Origin: Kushneria avicenniae
GTDB taxonomy: Bacteria; Pseudomonadota; Gammaproteobacteria; Pseudomonadales; Halomonadaceae
Length of the DNA stretch: 64,000 bases
NCBI RefSeq assembly: GCF_900112585.1
Contig: NZ_FOLY01000005.1
Location: 186,001 to 250,000 of the forward strand
Direction: 5' to 3'
Of this stretch, positions 1-7,319 are shown in pieces; position 1 is the first letter of the stretch, and the number at the start of each line of letters is the position of its first letter. The position numbers and the translations under genes were made by a program. The notes under the pieces are model-generated. The model saw nothing but the letters and a program-made list of their open reading frames with translations. It was not told the DNA's origin and made no database searches.

Positions 1-317
1 CCGCACTGGCTGCCATGCGTGACGATGCCATCCTGATCAACACCGCCCGCGGTGGTGTGGTGGATACCGACGCGCTGGTCGAGGCGCTGGCATCAGGGCA
101 GATCTTCGGGGCCGGGCTGGATGTGCTGGAAGAAGAACCGCTGGCCGTGGGCCATCCGCTGACCCGGTTTGAACGCGTCATCCTCACGCCGCATGCCGGG
201 TTTTATACCGAGGAGTCCTACGCTGAGCTCAAGGCGCGCACCGCGCAAAACGCGATTGATGTGATTGCCGGTCGGCGACCGCGCAATATTCTCAATCCGG
301 AAGTGCTGGACGGATAA
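1..317 (+). CDS. D-isomer-specific 2-hydroxyacid dehydrogenase, C-terminal part (5' end outside window)
   Basis: The reading frame is already open at the window edge (codons from position 3), so only about the last 104 residues are present. They carry the end of the NAD-binding domain and the return to the catalytic domain: INTARGG, then GLDVLEEEP with the conserved catalytic Glu, then TPHAGFY with the catalytic His. This is the usual signature of NAD(P)-dependent D-2-hydroxyacid dehydrogenases (phosphoglycerate, glyoxylate/hydroxypyruvate and related enzymes), which reduce 2-oxoacids in the cytoplasm. The substrate cannot be told from this part. A strong terminator follows at 345-378. Confidence 0.9.
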   Translation, partial: ALAAMRDDAILINTARGGVVDTDALVEALASGQIFGAGLDVLEEEPLAVGHPLTRFERVILTPHAGFYTEESYAELKARTAQNAIDVIAGRRPRNILNPEVLDG

Positions 318-344
318 GATCTCATTGAAGTCGATACCAAAATC

Positions 345-378
345 GTGGAGAAGCACATGGCGCTTCTCCACTTTTTTA
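345..378 (+). terminator. Rho-independent terminator after the 2-hydroxyacid dehydrogenase
   Basis: A perfect 10-bp stem (GTGGAGAAGC at 345-354 with GCTTCTCCAC at 362-371) closes a 7-nt loop and is followed directly by six T residues. It begins 28 nt after the stop codon. Confidence 0.9.
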
Positions 379-387
379 TGTCGGTCA

Positions 388-442
388 TTCCCTTGCTGTC
401 AGTCATTCCTTCTACGTCGATCCTTCCCTTGCTGTTGGTCAT
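388..442. repeat. Imperfect 19-bp direct repeat in the intergenic region
   Basis: Positions 388-406 and 424-442 carry the same 19-bp sequence (TTCCCTTGCTGT followed by a GTCAT end) with two mismatches, at a 36-bp period. It lies between the terminator and the aldo/keto reductase promoter region. No function can be assigned. Confidence 0.5.
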
Positions 443-486
443 CAATACCATCAGAGACTTGCCAAGCCCACCATCTTTGCCATGCT

Positions 487-500
487 GTTAGCCGGCTAAC
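487..500. promoter_or_regulatory. Perfect 14-bp palindrome upstream of the aldo/keto reductase (possible operator)
   Basis: GTTAGCCGGCTAAC is perfectly self-complementary and sits 58 bp before the start codon at 559. Symmetric sites with a GC-rich central dyad are typical of dimeric HTH repressors such as LacI/GalR members. The binding protein is unknown and no regulator gene is adjacent. Confidence 0.45.
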
Positions 501-558
501 TTGAATGTTAAATGGTGACTGAAACTGTTGGTCGCCATTCAGGCGGGGAGAACACTTC

Positions 559-1545
559 ATGGACTATCGCAATCTGGGTCGTACCGGACTCAAGGTATCA
601 CCGCTGTGTCTGGGCACCATGACCTATGGCACGCCACAGTGGCGCGACTGGGTACTGGACGACCGACAGAGTCGACCCTTCATCGAGCAGGCGCTCGATG
701 CAGGCATCAACTTCTTTGATACTGCCGACATGTACTCTGACGGCGCCTCCGAAGAGGTCGTGGGACGCGCACTGCGCGATTTCGCCCGCCGAGAGGAGGT
801 GGTGCTGGCCACCAAGGTGTATAACCCGACCGGCAACAAGACCCCCAACGAGCGGGGGCTGTCGCGCAAGCACATTCATCATGCCATCAATGCTTCGCTG
901 ACCCGATTGGGCATGGATTATGTCGATCTCTATCAGACTCATCGCTGGGATTACGACACGCCCATCGAGGAGACCATGGAGGCACTGCATGAAGTCGTGA
1001 AGGCCGGCAAGGCACGCTATATCGGCGCCTCCAGCATGCACGCCTGGCAGTTTGCGAAAGCCCAGCACGTGGCGGAGAAAAACGGCTGGACGAAATTCTC
1101 CACCATGCAGCCGATGGTCAATCTCATCTATCGCGAGGAAGAGCGCGAGATGATCCCGCAGTGTATCGATCAGGGCGTGGGCGTGATCCCCTGGAGTCCG
1201 CTGGCACGCGGGGTGCTGGCCGGCAGCAAGCCGGTGGGCGGTGAAGGTCAGACCACCCGCGCCAAAAGCGATGCGCAGATGCGGGCCTGGAATCTCGGCC
1301 TTGAGCGCGACGTGCCGGTGATCGAGGCACTTCATGAGGTGGCCGGGGCGCGAGGCGTCTCGCCGGCTCAGATCGCGCTGGCCTGGCTTCTGCAAAAGCC
1401 GGGTATTACGGCGCCGATCGTGGGGGCCAGTAAATCCCATCACATGGATCAGGCTCTGGGAGCACTCGAGATCGCGCTGAGCCAGGCCGAAATCGACCAG
1501 CTTGAAGCCCCCTATGTACCCCATGAGGTCGTCGGGTTTGTCTAG
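559..1545 (+). CDS. Aldo/keto reductase
   Basis: A 328-residue protein of the NADPH-dependent aldo/keto reductase superfamily, (beta/alpha)8 barrel, cytoplasmic. The N-terminus (YRNLGRTGLKVSPLCLGTM) is typical of the Tas/IolS/YghZ-like branch. The catalytic tetrad is visible: Asp and Tyr in FDTADMY, Lys in LATKVY and His in YQTHRWD. A C-terminal GAS-type cofactor segment (PIVGASK) is present. Length matches the family. The start is supported by GGGGAG eight bases upstream of ATG. It is a single-gene unit bounded by terminators at 345-378 and 1581-1607. The physiological carbonyl substrate cannot be predicted. Confidence 0.93.
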   Translation: MDYRNLGRTGLKVSPLCLGTMTYGTPQWRDWVLDDRQSRPFIEQALDAGINFFDTADMYSDGASEEVVGRALRDFARREEVVLATKVYNPTGNKTPNERGLSRKHIHHAINASLTRLGMDYVDLYQTHRWDYDTPIEETMEALHEVVKAGKARYIGASSMHAWQFAKAQHVAEKNGWTKFSTMQPMVNLIYREEEREMIPQCIDQGVGVIPWSPLARGVLAGSKPVGGEGQTTRAKSDAQMRAWNLGLERDVPVIEALHEVAGARGVSPAQIALAWLLQKPGITAPIVGASKSHHMDQALGALEIALSQAEIDQLEAPYVPHEVVGFV

Positions 1546-1580
1546 GTCACCCTTTCAGCCAACGGTCGTTTGAATTAAAA

Positions 1581-1607
1581 GAGCCCCGGCGTCTGTCGGG
1601 GCTTTTG
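1581..1607 (+). terminator. Rho-independent terminator after the aldo/keto reductase
   Basis: A 7-bp stem AGCCCCG (1582-1588) pairs with CGGGGCT (1597-1603) and is followed by TTTT. It begins about 36 nt after the stop codon. Confidence 0.85.
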
Positions 1608-1755
1608 CGTAAAAGACATTTTGAATCAATAAAATACGCAAAAGGGTTTGGCATCATCTGAATGCATCCCTAGACTTTTTGCCGGCTGAAGGGCCTGCAC
1701 CTGTCATCAAAACATTGAACCGCGCGCCCCGGCCGGGCAGCCATCAGGAGAGAGG

Positions 1756-3138
1756 ATGGAAAACTGGAGTCAGACCATGTCGGCAGGGCCGCTGCTGGGG
1801 ATTGCAGCGGGCGCCATTGCCGTGCTGTTGCTCATGGTCATCAAGTTCAGGGTGCATGCCTTTGTCACCCTGATTCTCGTCAGTCTGTTAACCGCTTTTG
1901 CCGCCGGTATTCCCGTCGATCAGATCGTGCCGACACTGGTCAGCAATTTCGGCAGTACGCTGGGTTCGGTAGCTCTGCTGATTGGACTCGGGGCCATGCT
2001 GGGCAAGCTGGTGGAGTCTTCCGGCGGGGCGAAGGTGCTGGCCGATCGCATGATTGCCATCTTCGGTGAGAAGCGCGCGCCCTTTGCACTTGGTGTGGCA
2101 TCGCTGCTGATGGGGTTTCCCATCTTCATGGACGCCGGTCTGATCGTGATGCTGCCGGTTATCTTTGCCATCGCCAGACGCCTTGATGGACCCATCATCC
2201 CCTTTGCGCTGCCCGCCGCCGCGGCGTTTTCGGTCATGCACGTCTTTGTGCCGCCACATCCCGGGCCAGTCGCGGCCTCCGAGCTCTATGGCGCCAACCT
2301 GGGGCTGGTGATGCTGACCGGCGTGGTGATCGCCTTTCCGCTCTGGTATCTGTCGGGCCATCTCTGGAGTCGTTTTGCCGCCTCGCGCATCACGCTCGAG
2401 CAGGTGGCCGGCGGCATGTTCGGCGACAGCAACGAAGAAGAGGTGAGCAATCCGCCATCGATCGGGGCCGTGCTCGGCATGCTGCTGCTGCCGATGGCGC
2501 TGATCTTCATGAATACCGGGCTGGATTTCCTGCGCGCCGCCGGCATGGTCGATAGTGACGCCGGCTGGTACAAGCTCTGCTCGGCGCTGGGTGAGACGCC
2601 GATTGCGCTTTTGATCTCGGTGCTGGTGGCACTGTGGGTGCTGGGCGGCCGCCGCGGCCAATCGGGTACGGCGCTCGAGAAGGTGCTGGATTCTGCGCTG
2701 GGTCCGATCTGTTCGGTGGTGCTCATTACCGGTGCCGGCGGCATGTTTGGCGGTGTGCTGCGCGCCTCGGGCATTGGCGATGCGCTGTCGGGCTCGCTCG
2801 AAAATCTGGGCCTGTCGGTGATCATGGCTGCCTATGTGGTGGCGGTGCTGATGCGCGTCGCCCAGGGGTCGGCCACGGTAGCGCTGGTGACGGCGGCGGG
2901 GCTGATGGCACCTGCCGTGGAAGCAGGAGACTTCTCGACCATGCAGGTGGTCGCCATTACGCTGGCCACCGCGGCCGGTTCGGTATTTGCCAGCCACGTC
3001 AACGATTCAGGCTTCTGGCTGGTCGGCCGGCTGATGGGCATGGACGTGAAGACCACGCTCAAGGTCTGGACCACTCAGCAGACGCTGGAGTCGATGCTGG
3101 GCTTTGCCATGGCGTGGATCGTTTTCATGATCTTCTGA
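1756..3138 (+). CDS. GntP-family permease (gluconate/hydroxyacid:H+ symporter)
   Basis: A 460-residue, very hydrophobic inner-membrane protein with about 12-14 predicted helices. Family landmarks include LIGLGAMLGKLVESSGGA (about residues 75-92), the GFPIFMDAG segment, HVFVPPHPGPVAA, and the C-terminal GSATVAL and SHVNDSGFWLV motifs. Together these define the GntP (gluconate permease) family. Members import gluconate or related sugar acids and hydroxyacids with protons. AGGAG lies five bases before the ATG. No gluconate kinase or dehydratase is nearby, so the substrate remains open. The 2-hydroxyacid dehydrogenase and aldo/keto reductase upstream fit hydroxyacid metabolism but are separate transcription units. 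Confidence 0.92.
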   Translation: MENWSQTMSAGPLLGIAAGAIAVLLLMVIKFRVHAFVTLILVSLLTAFAAGIPVDQIVPTLVSNFGSTLGSVALLIGLGAMLGKLVESSGGAKVLADRMIAIFGEKRAPFALGVASLLMGFPIFMDAGLIVMLPVIFAIARRLDGPIIPFALPAAAAFSVMHVFVPPHPGPVAASELYGANLGLVMLTGVVIAFPLWYLSGHLWSRFAASRITLEQVAGGMFGDSNEEEVSNPPSIGAVLGMLLLPMALIFMNTGLDFLRAAGMVDSDAGWYKLCSALGETPIALLISVLVALWVLGGRRGQSGTALEKVLDSALGPICSVVLITGAGGMFGGVLRASGIGDALSGSLENLGLSVIMAAYVVAVLMRVAQGSATVALVTAAGLMAPAVEAGDFSTMQVVAITLATAAGSVFASHVNDSGFWLVGRLMGMDVKTTLKVWTTQQTLESMLGFAMAWIVFMIF

Positions 3139-3161
3139 GACTCGATTCGCAAGGGGATCAA

Positions 3162-3189
3162 AAAAACGACGCTCTCGGGCGTCGTTTTC
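3162..3189. terminator. Bidirectional terminator between the GntP permease and the DUF3618 gene
   Basis: ACGACGC (3166-3172) pairs with GCGTCGT (3179-3185). The stem is flanked by a run of A on the left and TTT on the right, so it can terminate both the plus-strand permease and the convergent minus-strand cluster ending at 3209. Confidence 0.85.
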
Positions 3190-3208
3190 TATGGGCGAAG
3201 ACCAGGGA

Positions 3209-4228
3209 TCAGTTGCCGGGGCGCGTGCTGCCCGGAACGTGGTCCGTGGACAGCGTGCTGTCAAAGTGCGGTTCGCTGTCACTGTCATCGGTTGAGAAGG
3301 GCCTGCCTCTGTTCGATGACGTGTTGCGCTGCGGGTGGTCGCTATCATCGGAGGTATGCCTGTCGGTGGCTTCCTGAGCCTTGTCACTGGCGCGATCAAG
3401 CTGTTCGGAGCCCACTTCGCTGGCCCGATCCACCAGATGGTCACGGGTATCGCCCATGGCGCGCTGTTCGGCGCGCGAGGCGGGCAGCAGCGAGCCCAGC
3501 AGAGCGCCGGCTGCCAGACCCAGAGCGCCGGCGGCCACCGGGTTGTCATGGGCCATGTCACTCAGCCACGAGCCGGTATCACGCGCTTTTGAAGAGGCGT
3601 TATGCAAACGGTCGCTGGACCCCTGCTTCATGCGATGCATTCGGTCTCCGGCACCGCTTTTGAAGTTGTGCGCCCGTTCTCCAGCGCCATCCTTCACACT
3701 GCGTGCCTTGTCACCGGCGCCGTGCATGGCGTCACTGGCGCGCTGGCGCAGGCCGCCATCATCGTGCTGGCTCGATCGGCTCGAATAGTACTGATCGACC
3801 GACTCACCCTCACTATAGAGTGGCTCATCAAAGAGCGGCTCGTCGTAAAGTTCGTCATATTCATGCGTCTGCGGCGTGGTGTCCGCGGCCGCGTGACGCG
3901 CCTGCTTCTGGCGCTTGTCGTTGAACCGGGTCGGCACATCGCTACGGCTCGAACCCGAGCTCTGGGAATAGATCAGCCAGCCAATGCCCACGCCGATCAT
4001 GGCCGCTGGCATCGGGTTGTCACGGATCGAGCGGCCCAGATTGGAGAAGTAGTCTCTGGCCGAGTCGCTTTTTACGTATTCCATGGCGCTGTGCATCATG
4101 TGGTCGGAGGAAAAGCGCTCCTGAAAGTCACTGAGCGTGTCATCCAGATGAGAGCGGGTCCTGTTGATATCGGCTTCGATCTCTTCGGGGCTGCGGGTAT
4201 CCTGCTGATCCTGATTATGGTCGCTCAT
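3209..4228 (-). CDS. DUF3618 domain-containing membrane-associated protein
   Basis: A 339-residue protein. Residues about 13-45 match the DUF3618 signature (PEEIEADINRTRSHLDDTL). A short hydrophobic segment follows (NPMPAAMIGVGIGWLIY, about 72-90), then a long Ser/Asp/Arg-rich amphipathic stretch, then a second Gly/Ala-rich hydrophobic segment (NPVAAGALGLAAGALLGSLLP, about 235-255) and a polar tail. The start codon overlaps the stop of the upstream holin-like gene by one base (TAATG), so the two are translationally coupled. DUF3618 proteins commonly occur beside DUF1469 proteins and are thought to act at the envelope or in stress. Nothing enzymatic is visible. Confidence 0.8.
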   Translation of the reverse strand: MSDHNQDQQDTRSPEEIEADINRTRSHLDDTLSDFQERFSSDHMMHSAMEYVKSDSARDYFSNLGRSIRDNPMPAAMIGVGIGWLIYSQSSGSSRSDVPTRFNDKRQKQARHAAADTTPQTHEYDELYDEPLFDEPLYSEGESVDQYYSSRSSQHDDGGLRQRASDAMHGAGDKARSVKDGAGERAHNFKSGAGDRMHRMKQGSSDRLHNASSKARDTGSWLSDMAHDNPVAAGALGLAAGALLGSLLPASRAEQRAMGDTRDHLVDRASEVGSEQLDRASDKAQEATDRHTSDDSDHPQRNTSSNRGRPFSTDDSDSEPHFDSTLSTDHVPGSTRPGN

Positions 4229-4698
4229 TATCTTGTCTCCTCATCCTTCTGGCGGCTGGCGTGTTCCTTGAGCATGGACTGATCCTGCTGCAGGTTGTCC
4301 ACGGTGCGGTCCGGCGTCATGGCCTGAGTGCTCAGCGTGTCTCTGGCCTTTTTCATCATGCTCATGCCGATCAGGGCGACAACAGCGCCCACGATCAGGG
4401 CCGAAAGCCAGGGGGCCAGCACGTTGCTCAGACCCAGTACGACAGCGGCCAGCAGCACCAGAAGGCCTGCGTTGAGGACGGCACCGGCCACTACCATGGA
4501 GGCGATGGCCGCGCCGGCGCGCTTGATGTTCTGCTGCATCTCGGCCTTGCCAAGCGCAATTTCCTGACGGACCAGCGAGGTAACGTCGTTGAGCAGCGAG
4601 GAGAGCATCCCCACCATGCCGCGAGGGGTTTCACCGCTGTGCTCGTCGTGTCGACGCTCTTCGGGATTCGGGTCCTTTTGATCTGAAGGTTGTGTCAT
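4228..4698 (-). CDS. Holin-like membrane protein (Phage_holin_3_6 / DUF1469 family)
   Basis: A 156-residue protein with a charged N-terminus, an amphipathic segment (SSLLNDVTSLVRQEIALGKAE), two adjacent transmembrane helices (about residues 64-85 and 92-112) and a polar tail. This is the architecture of the DUF1469 family, called phage holin superfamily III by similarity. Chromosomal copies are normally not part of prophages, and no other phage gene is present here. It is the middle gene of a three-gene minus-strand cluster (5270 to 3209), coupled to the DUF3618 gene. The likely role is at the inner membrane, perhaps in envelope stress. This is inference. Confidence 0.82.
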   Translation of the reverse strand: MTQPSDQKDPNPEERRHDEHSGETPRGMVGMLSSLLNDVTSLVRQEIALGKAEMQQNIKRAGAAIASMVVAGAVLNAGLLVLLAAVVLGLSNVLAPWLSALIVGAVVALIGMSMMKKARDTLSTQAMTPDRTVDNLQQDQSMLKEHASRQKDEETR

Positions 4699-4787
4699 GA
4701 TCGAACGCTCCCTGTTGATTGAAACACTATGGTGCTGGATGCCTGTTGAACGGGCCGGTTCTGTTGAACGAGCCGGTCAGGGGCAGC

Positions 4788-5270
4788 TCAACGATTGGAG
4801 CTTTTCAGAAAGCGCGACAGCAGAAAACCGCCGGCCACCATGCCACCGATAAACAGCGCCGGCTCGCGGCGAGAGAAGTCCTGAGCCTGTTTCAACAGGG
4901 ATTCGCTGTTTTCATCGCGCAGGTGGTCCGCCAGCGTGTCGGTTCTATCGGCCAGACGATACGTGTAGTCCGCCAGCGATACCTGGTCCTGATCCTTGAA
5001 CTGCATCGCCATGCTGCGCACGGCCTCGGAGAAGTTCGAGATATAGTCGGCCACGAAGCCCTTCTGGGCATCGGCGCGGCGCAGGGCTTCCTGGCGAGCC
5101 TGATCAGCGGTTTCCTTTGCTTTCTGCTGCGCCTGCTCACGATTCTGACGCGCCTGGCCATCGTCCTGGCGACCATTGCTCTGATGGGCATTGTCCTGAG
5201 CGCCATTGCTTCCTGCGCTGCCTTGCTGGCGGTTATCGCCATGCATGAAACGTTCATCCGTGTCGTTCAT
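4788..5270 (-). CDS. Small membrane-associated protein of the DUF3618/DUF1469 cluster
   Basis: A 160-residue protein read from ATG at 5270. A longer frame runs back to 5396, but its first 42 codons have no family-like features, and the polar MNDTDERF start fits better. Residues about 25-75 are Gln/Ala/Arg-rich and probably coiled-coil. The middle holds a helix-rich segment (NFSEAVRSMAMQFKDQ), and the C-terminus ends in one hydrophobic helix (EPALFIGGMVAGGFLLSRFL). It precedes the holin-like and DUF3618 genes on the same strand with 89 bp between. I recognise no enzyme fold. The recurring N-terminal charge and single anchor suggest a structural or stress role. Confidence 0.7.
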   Translation of the reverse strand: MNDTDERFMHGDNRQQGSAGSNGAQDNAHQSNGRQDDGQARQNREQAQQKAKETADQARQEALRRADAQKGFVADYISNFSEAVRSMAMQFKDQDQVSLADYTYRLADRTDTLADHLRDENSESLLKQAQDFSRREPALFIGGMVAGGFLLSRFLKSSNR

Positions 5271-5594
5271 GAGGTGCACCCTGAAGCCGGTAAATTTAAC
5301 CTGAATCAACCCTGCCAAAACCTCTGAATATCCTTTTTGATATCCACTTTGAAACAGTAGATTGAGCCGCCACTGCGTCAAGACAAAAAAAGACAATAAG
5401 TCAGTAAAAGGCAGAAGAAATTGTTATAAATGGTTTAAACATGATTCATGTTAAAAACGGTGTTGAGGCAGGGCATGACAGGAGCGGTCATCGCGTCACA
5501 GGACAAAAAAGGCGCTCGACAGTAAAAAAAGATGAAGGCCGGAAATTATTGAGGTTGATGGAAAAAATAAGCGTTGTCGCCAGGAAAAGCCCTG
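5271..5594. other. Intergenic region upstream of the DUF3618/DUF1469 cluster
   Basis: A 324-bp stretch that is clearly more AT-rich than its surroundings. It contains no gene I can support. On the minus strand a TTGACG hexamer (complement at 5376-5381) is a possible -35 element for the cluster, and GGATAT occurs twice a few bases apart near 5330-5350. The left end of the tetR terminator (5585-5608) enters it. Promoter assignment is tentative. Confidence 0.4.
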
Positions 5595-5608
5595 TCAGGA
5601 AACAGGGC
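5585..5608 (-). terminator. Rho-independent terminator overlapping the end of the tetR gene
   Basis: GCCCTGT (5589-5595) pairs with ACAGGGC (5602-5608) around a 6-nt loop. Read on the minus strand the stem is followed by TTTT. It includes the stop codon of the TetR gene (5595-5597). Confidence 0.75.
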
Positions 5609-6242
5609 CACGCTGCCAGATCACGATGCCTTCGATCAGGGTATTGACGACCATCTCACTGTCTCGGGCCAGCTCGAAGAGCGTCTGCTTCAATAGCCAG
5701 TCGGTAGCAGTGCCCTTGATGCAGGAGAGCAGCAGAGAGGCGGCCATATCTGCATCGAGCTCGCCTCTCAGGGTGATTTCGCCACAGCTCAGGCCACGCT
5801 CGAGAATATGACTGATGATGTCGCGACACTCACGCATGTGCAGGTCGAGTTTCTCGTTGACCCAGGCAAACTCCCCGATGAACTCGTTGCGCGAGTTGGT
5901 CAGCAACAGAATGCGTTGAAGCTGCTCATCACGTGACAGGGATTGCAGATCCTGAATCAGGGTCAGGCGCATGATGGACACCGGCGCCTGGGCACCCAGC
6001 TCGCACTGGGCCAGATGGTTGGCAAGGCGCTCCGGCATCTGGCGCTTGCGTTCGAGCAGGGCCGAAAGGATGCCGCTTTTCCCTTCGGGGAAATGCCAGT
6101 TCAGTGCCCCGCGAGTCACGCCGGCACGGGTGGCAATGTCATTGTGTGTTGTGCGGCTGAGTCCCTTTTCGATAAAGAGGTGTTCGGCGGCATTGATCAA
6201 AGCCTGGCGCGTCAGCTCTGCTTCTTCCTTGGTCTTTCTCAT
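5595..6242 (-). CDS. TetR-family transcriptional regulator, AcrR/TtgR-like
   Basis: A 215-residue repressor-type protein. The N-terminal HTH (residues about 10-56) reads RKTKEEAELTRQ, then AAEHLFIEKGLSRTTHNDIA, then AGVTRGALNWHF, closely resembling the AcrR/TtgR/MexR-type DNA-binding domain. The rest is the all-helical ligand-binding and dimerisation domain. AcrR relatives repress multidrug efflux operons and release DNA on binding hydrophobic compounds. No efflux operon is adjacent. The gene is instead divergent from the molybdenum hydroxylase operon at 6725, with an AcrR-like palindrome at 6335-6352. Control of itself and possibly of that operon is an inference. Confidence 0.88.
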   Translation of the reverse strand: MRKTKEEAELTRQALINAAEHLFIEKGLSRTTHNDIATRAGVTRGALNWHFPEGKSGILSALLERKRQMPERLANHLAQCELGAQAPVSIMRLTLIQDLQSLSRDEQLQRILLLTNSRNEFIGEFAWVNEKLDLHMRECRDIISHILERGLSCGEITLRGELDADMAASLLLSCIKGTATDWLLKQTLFELARDSEMVVNTLIEGIVIWQRGPVS

Positions 6243-6334
6243 GGACGTCTTCTTGACGTAGACCCTGTCTCACGAAATGAGTAAACACGACTGCGTGGAC
6301 AGGGCGTTTCACACAGGCGATCGCACAATAATGC

Positions 6335-6352
6335 ATACATGCGCGATTGTAT
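6335..6352. promoter_or_regulatory. AcrR/TetR-type operator candidate
   Basis: ATACATGCGCGATTGTAT is an 18-bp near-palindrome with one mismatched pair of positions. The ATACA/TGTAT half-sites resemble those in AcrR-family operators. It lies 93 bp upstream of the tetR start, inside the divergent promoter region. Confidence 0.55.
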
Positions 6353-6642
6353 ATTTGCAGTGTGTGATCATGAATAGATCATTGGTCTTTACCACGGATT
6401 TCAGCGTTTGAGCACGATGGTCCGGCCGGGTGGAGGTCTGCCCGGCAGTGGCCGGCTTGATGGTCTGAAATTCGTTACCTACCTTATTAACTCCTGACCG
6501 CATCCATAAGGCCCGTGACAACGCATCATGGCGCCATCCGCCGCCCTCCGTGACGGGCGACACGCAATACGAATCACCGATCCGATAGCCATAGCGCATG
6601 ATCCGGTGCCCGACACGTCGGGTATCGCGGCCTTCGGACGAT

Positions 6643-6699
6643 GCAGTGACCGTACTGCAGACAACAAGCAGTGACCGTACAAACAAGTAGTGATCGTAC
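6643..6699. repeat. Three direct repeats (GCAGTGACCGTAC-type) upstream of the molybdenum hydroxylase operon
   Basis: GCAGTGACCGTAC occurs at 6643-6655 and 6668-6680, and a variant GTAGTGATCGTAC at 6687-6699. The last two are exactly 19 bp apart. The first also forms an inverted repeat, GCAGT-N6-ACTGC. The array ends 25 bp before the ATG at 6725, which suits binding of an activator or repressor on successive helical faces. Confidence 0.55.
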
Positions 6700-6724
6700 A
6701 AGACGACTGATGAGGATCTGACCT

Positions 6725-7318
6725 ATGGCATCTGTTAACCGTCATTCGACGGGCGTGGGGTTTTGTACCCCCGGCGCCCAGGCAGAAATCGCCGAACGCC
6801 CCAGAGCCGCTTCCGGCAAAACGTCCGATACCCGCCGTATCACTCTGACCGTCAATGGGCAGCAGCACGCACTGCAGGTCGCGCCCAATGCCGTACTGCT
6901 GGATGTGCTGCGTGATGAGCTGAATCTTTTCGGCACCAAGAAGGGCTGTGACCACGGCCAGTGCGGCGCCTGCACCGTTCACGTCAACGGTCGCAGCGTC
7001 AACAGCTGCCTGATGCTGGCCTGCATGCAGGAAGGTGCCGAGATCGTCACCATCGAAGGACTGGCCGAAAGCGCCGGCTTCGAACAGGGTCACCATCCGG
7101 TACAGGAAGCCTTTCTCGAGCACGATGCCTACCAGTGCGGCTACTGCACGGCAGGGCAGATGATGACCGCCTCGGCCATCATCAGCGATGACAGCATCGA
7201 CGGCGACGAAGCCTCGCTGCGCGAGGCCATGAGCGGCAACATCTGCCGCTGCGGCGCCTACAAGAACATTCTCGAGGCGGTACAGCAGGCACGCGGCAAG
7301 ATGCGGGGAGGCCAGTAA
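6725..7318 (+). CDS. Molybdenum hydroxylase [2Fe-2S] subunit, copy 1 (PaoA-like, no Tat leader)
   Basis: A 197-residue small subunit of a three-subunit xanthine-dehydrogenase-family enzyme. The plant-ferredoxin-type cluster ligands are C75, C80, C83 and C95 (GCDHGQCGACT then SC). The second, alpha-helical cluster is bound by C138, C141, C174 and C176 (CGYC and CRC). It passes electrons from the molybdenum centre to the FAD subunit. Residues 1-38 lack the twin-arginine leader seen in E. coli PaoA and in the second copy at 10867, and an in-frame stop at 6719-6721 rules out a longer start. This enzyme is therefore predicted to stay in the cytoplasm. It is the first gene of a three-gene operon. 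Confidence 0.92.
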   Translation: MASVNRHSTGVGFCTPGAQAEIAERPRAASGKTSDTRRITLTVNGQQHALQVAPNAVLLDVLRDELNLFGTKKGCDHGQCGACTVHVNGRSVNSCLMLACMQEGAEIVTIEGLAESAGFEQGHHPVQEAFLEHDAYQCGYCTAGQMMTASAIISDDSIDGDEASLREAMSGNICRCGAYKNILEAVQQARGKMRGGQ

Positions 7319-7319
7319 C

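Larger units (their letters stand above)
6243..6724. other. 482-bp divergent regulatory region between tetR and the first molybdenum hydroxylase operon
   Basis: No gene is supportable here. It contains the AcrR-type palindrome at 6335-6352, a CCCGAC/GTCGGG inverted repeat at 6609-6622 with a 2-nt gap, and three direct repeats at 6643-6699 close to the 6725 start codon. The segment 6330-6400 is AT-rich and probably holds promoter elements. Confidence 0.5.

Noticed and set aside
4228-4698. Holin-like protein taken as a sign of a prophage
   Set aside because: DUF1469 proteins are common chromosomal genes beside DUF3618 genes, and there is no integrase, terminase, capsid or attachment site here.
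5441-5647. Small open frame between the DUF3618 cluster and tetR
   Set aside because: It has no ribosome site, runs through the tetR terminator and stop, and its translation is unremarkable.
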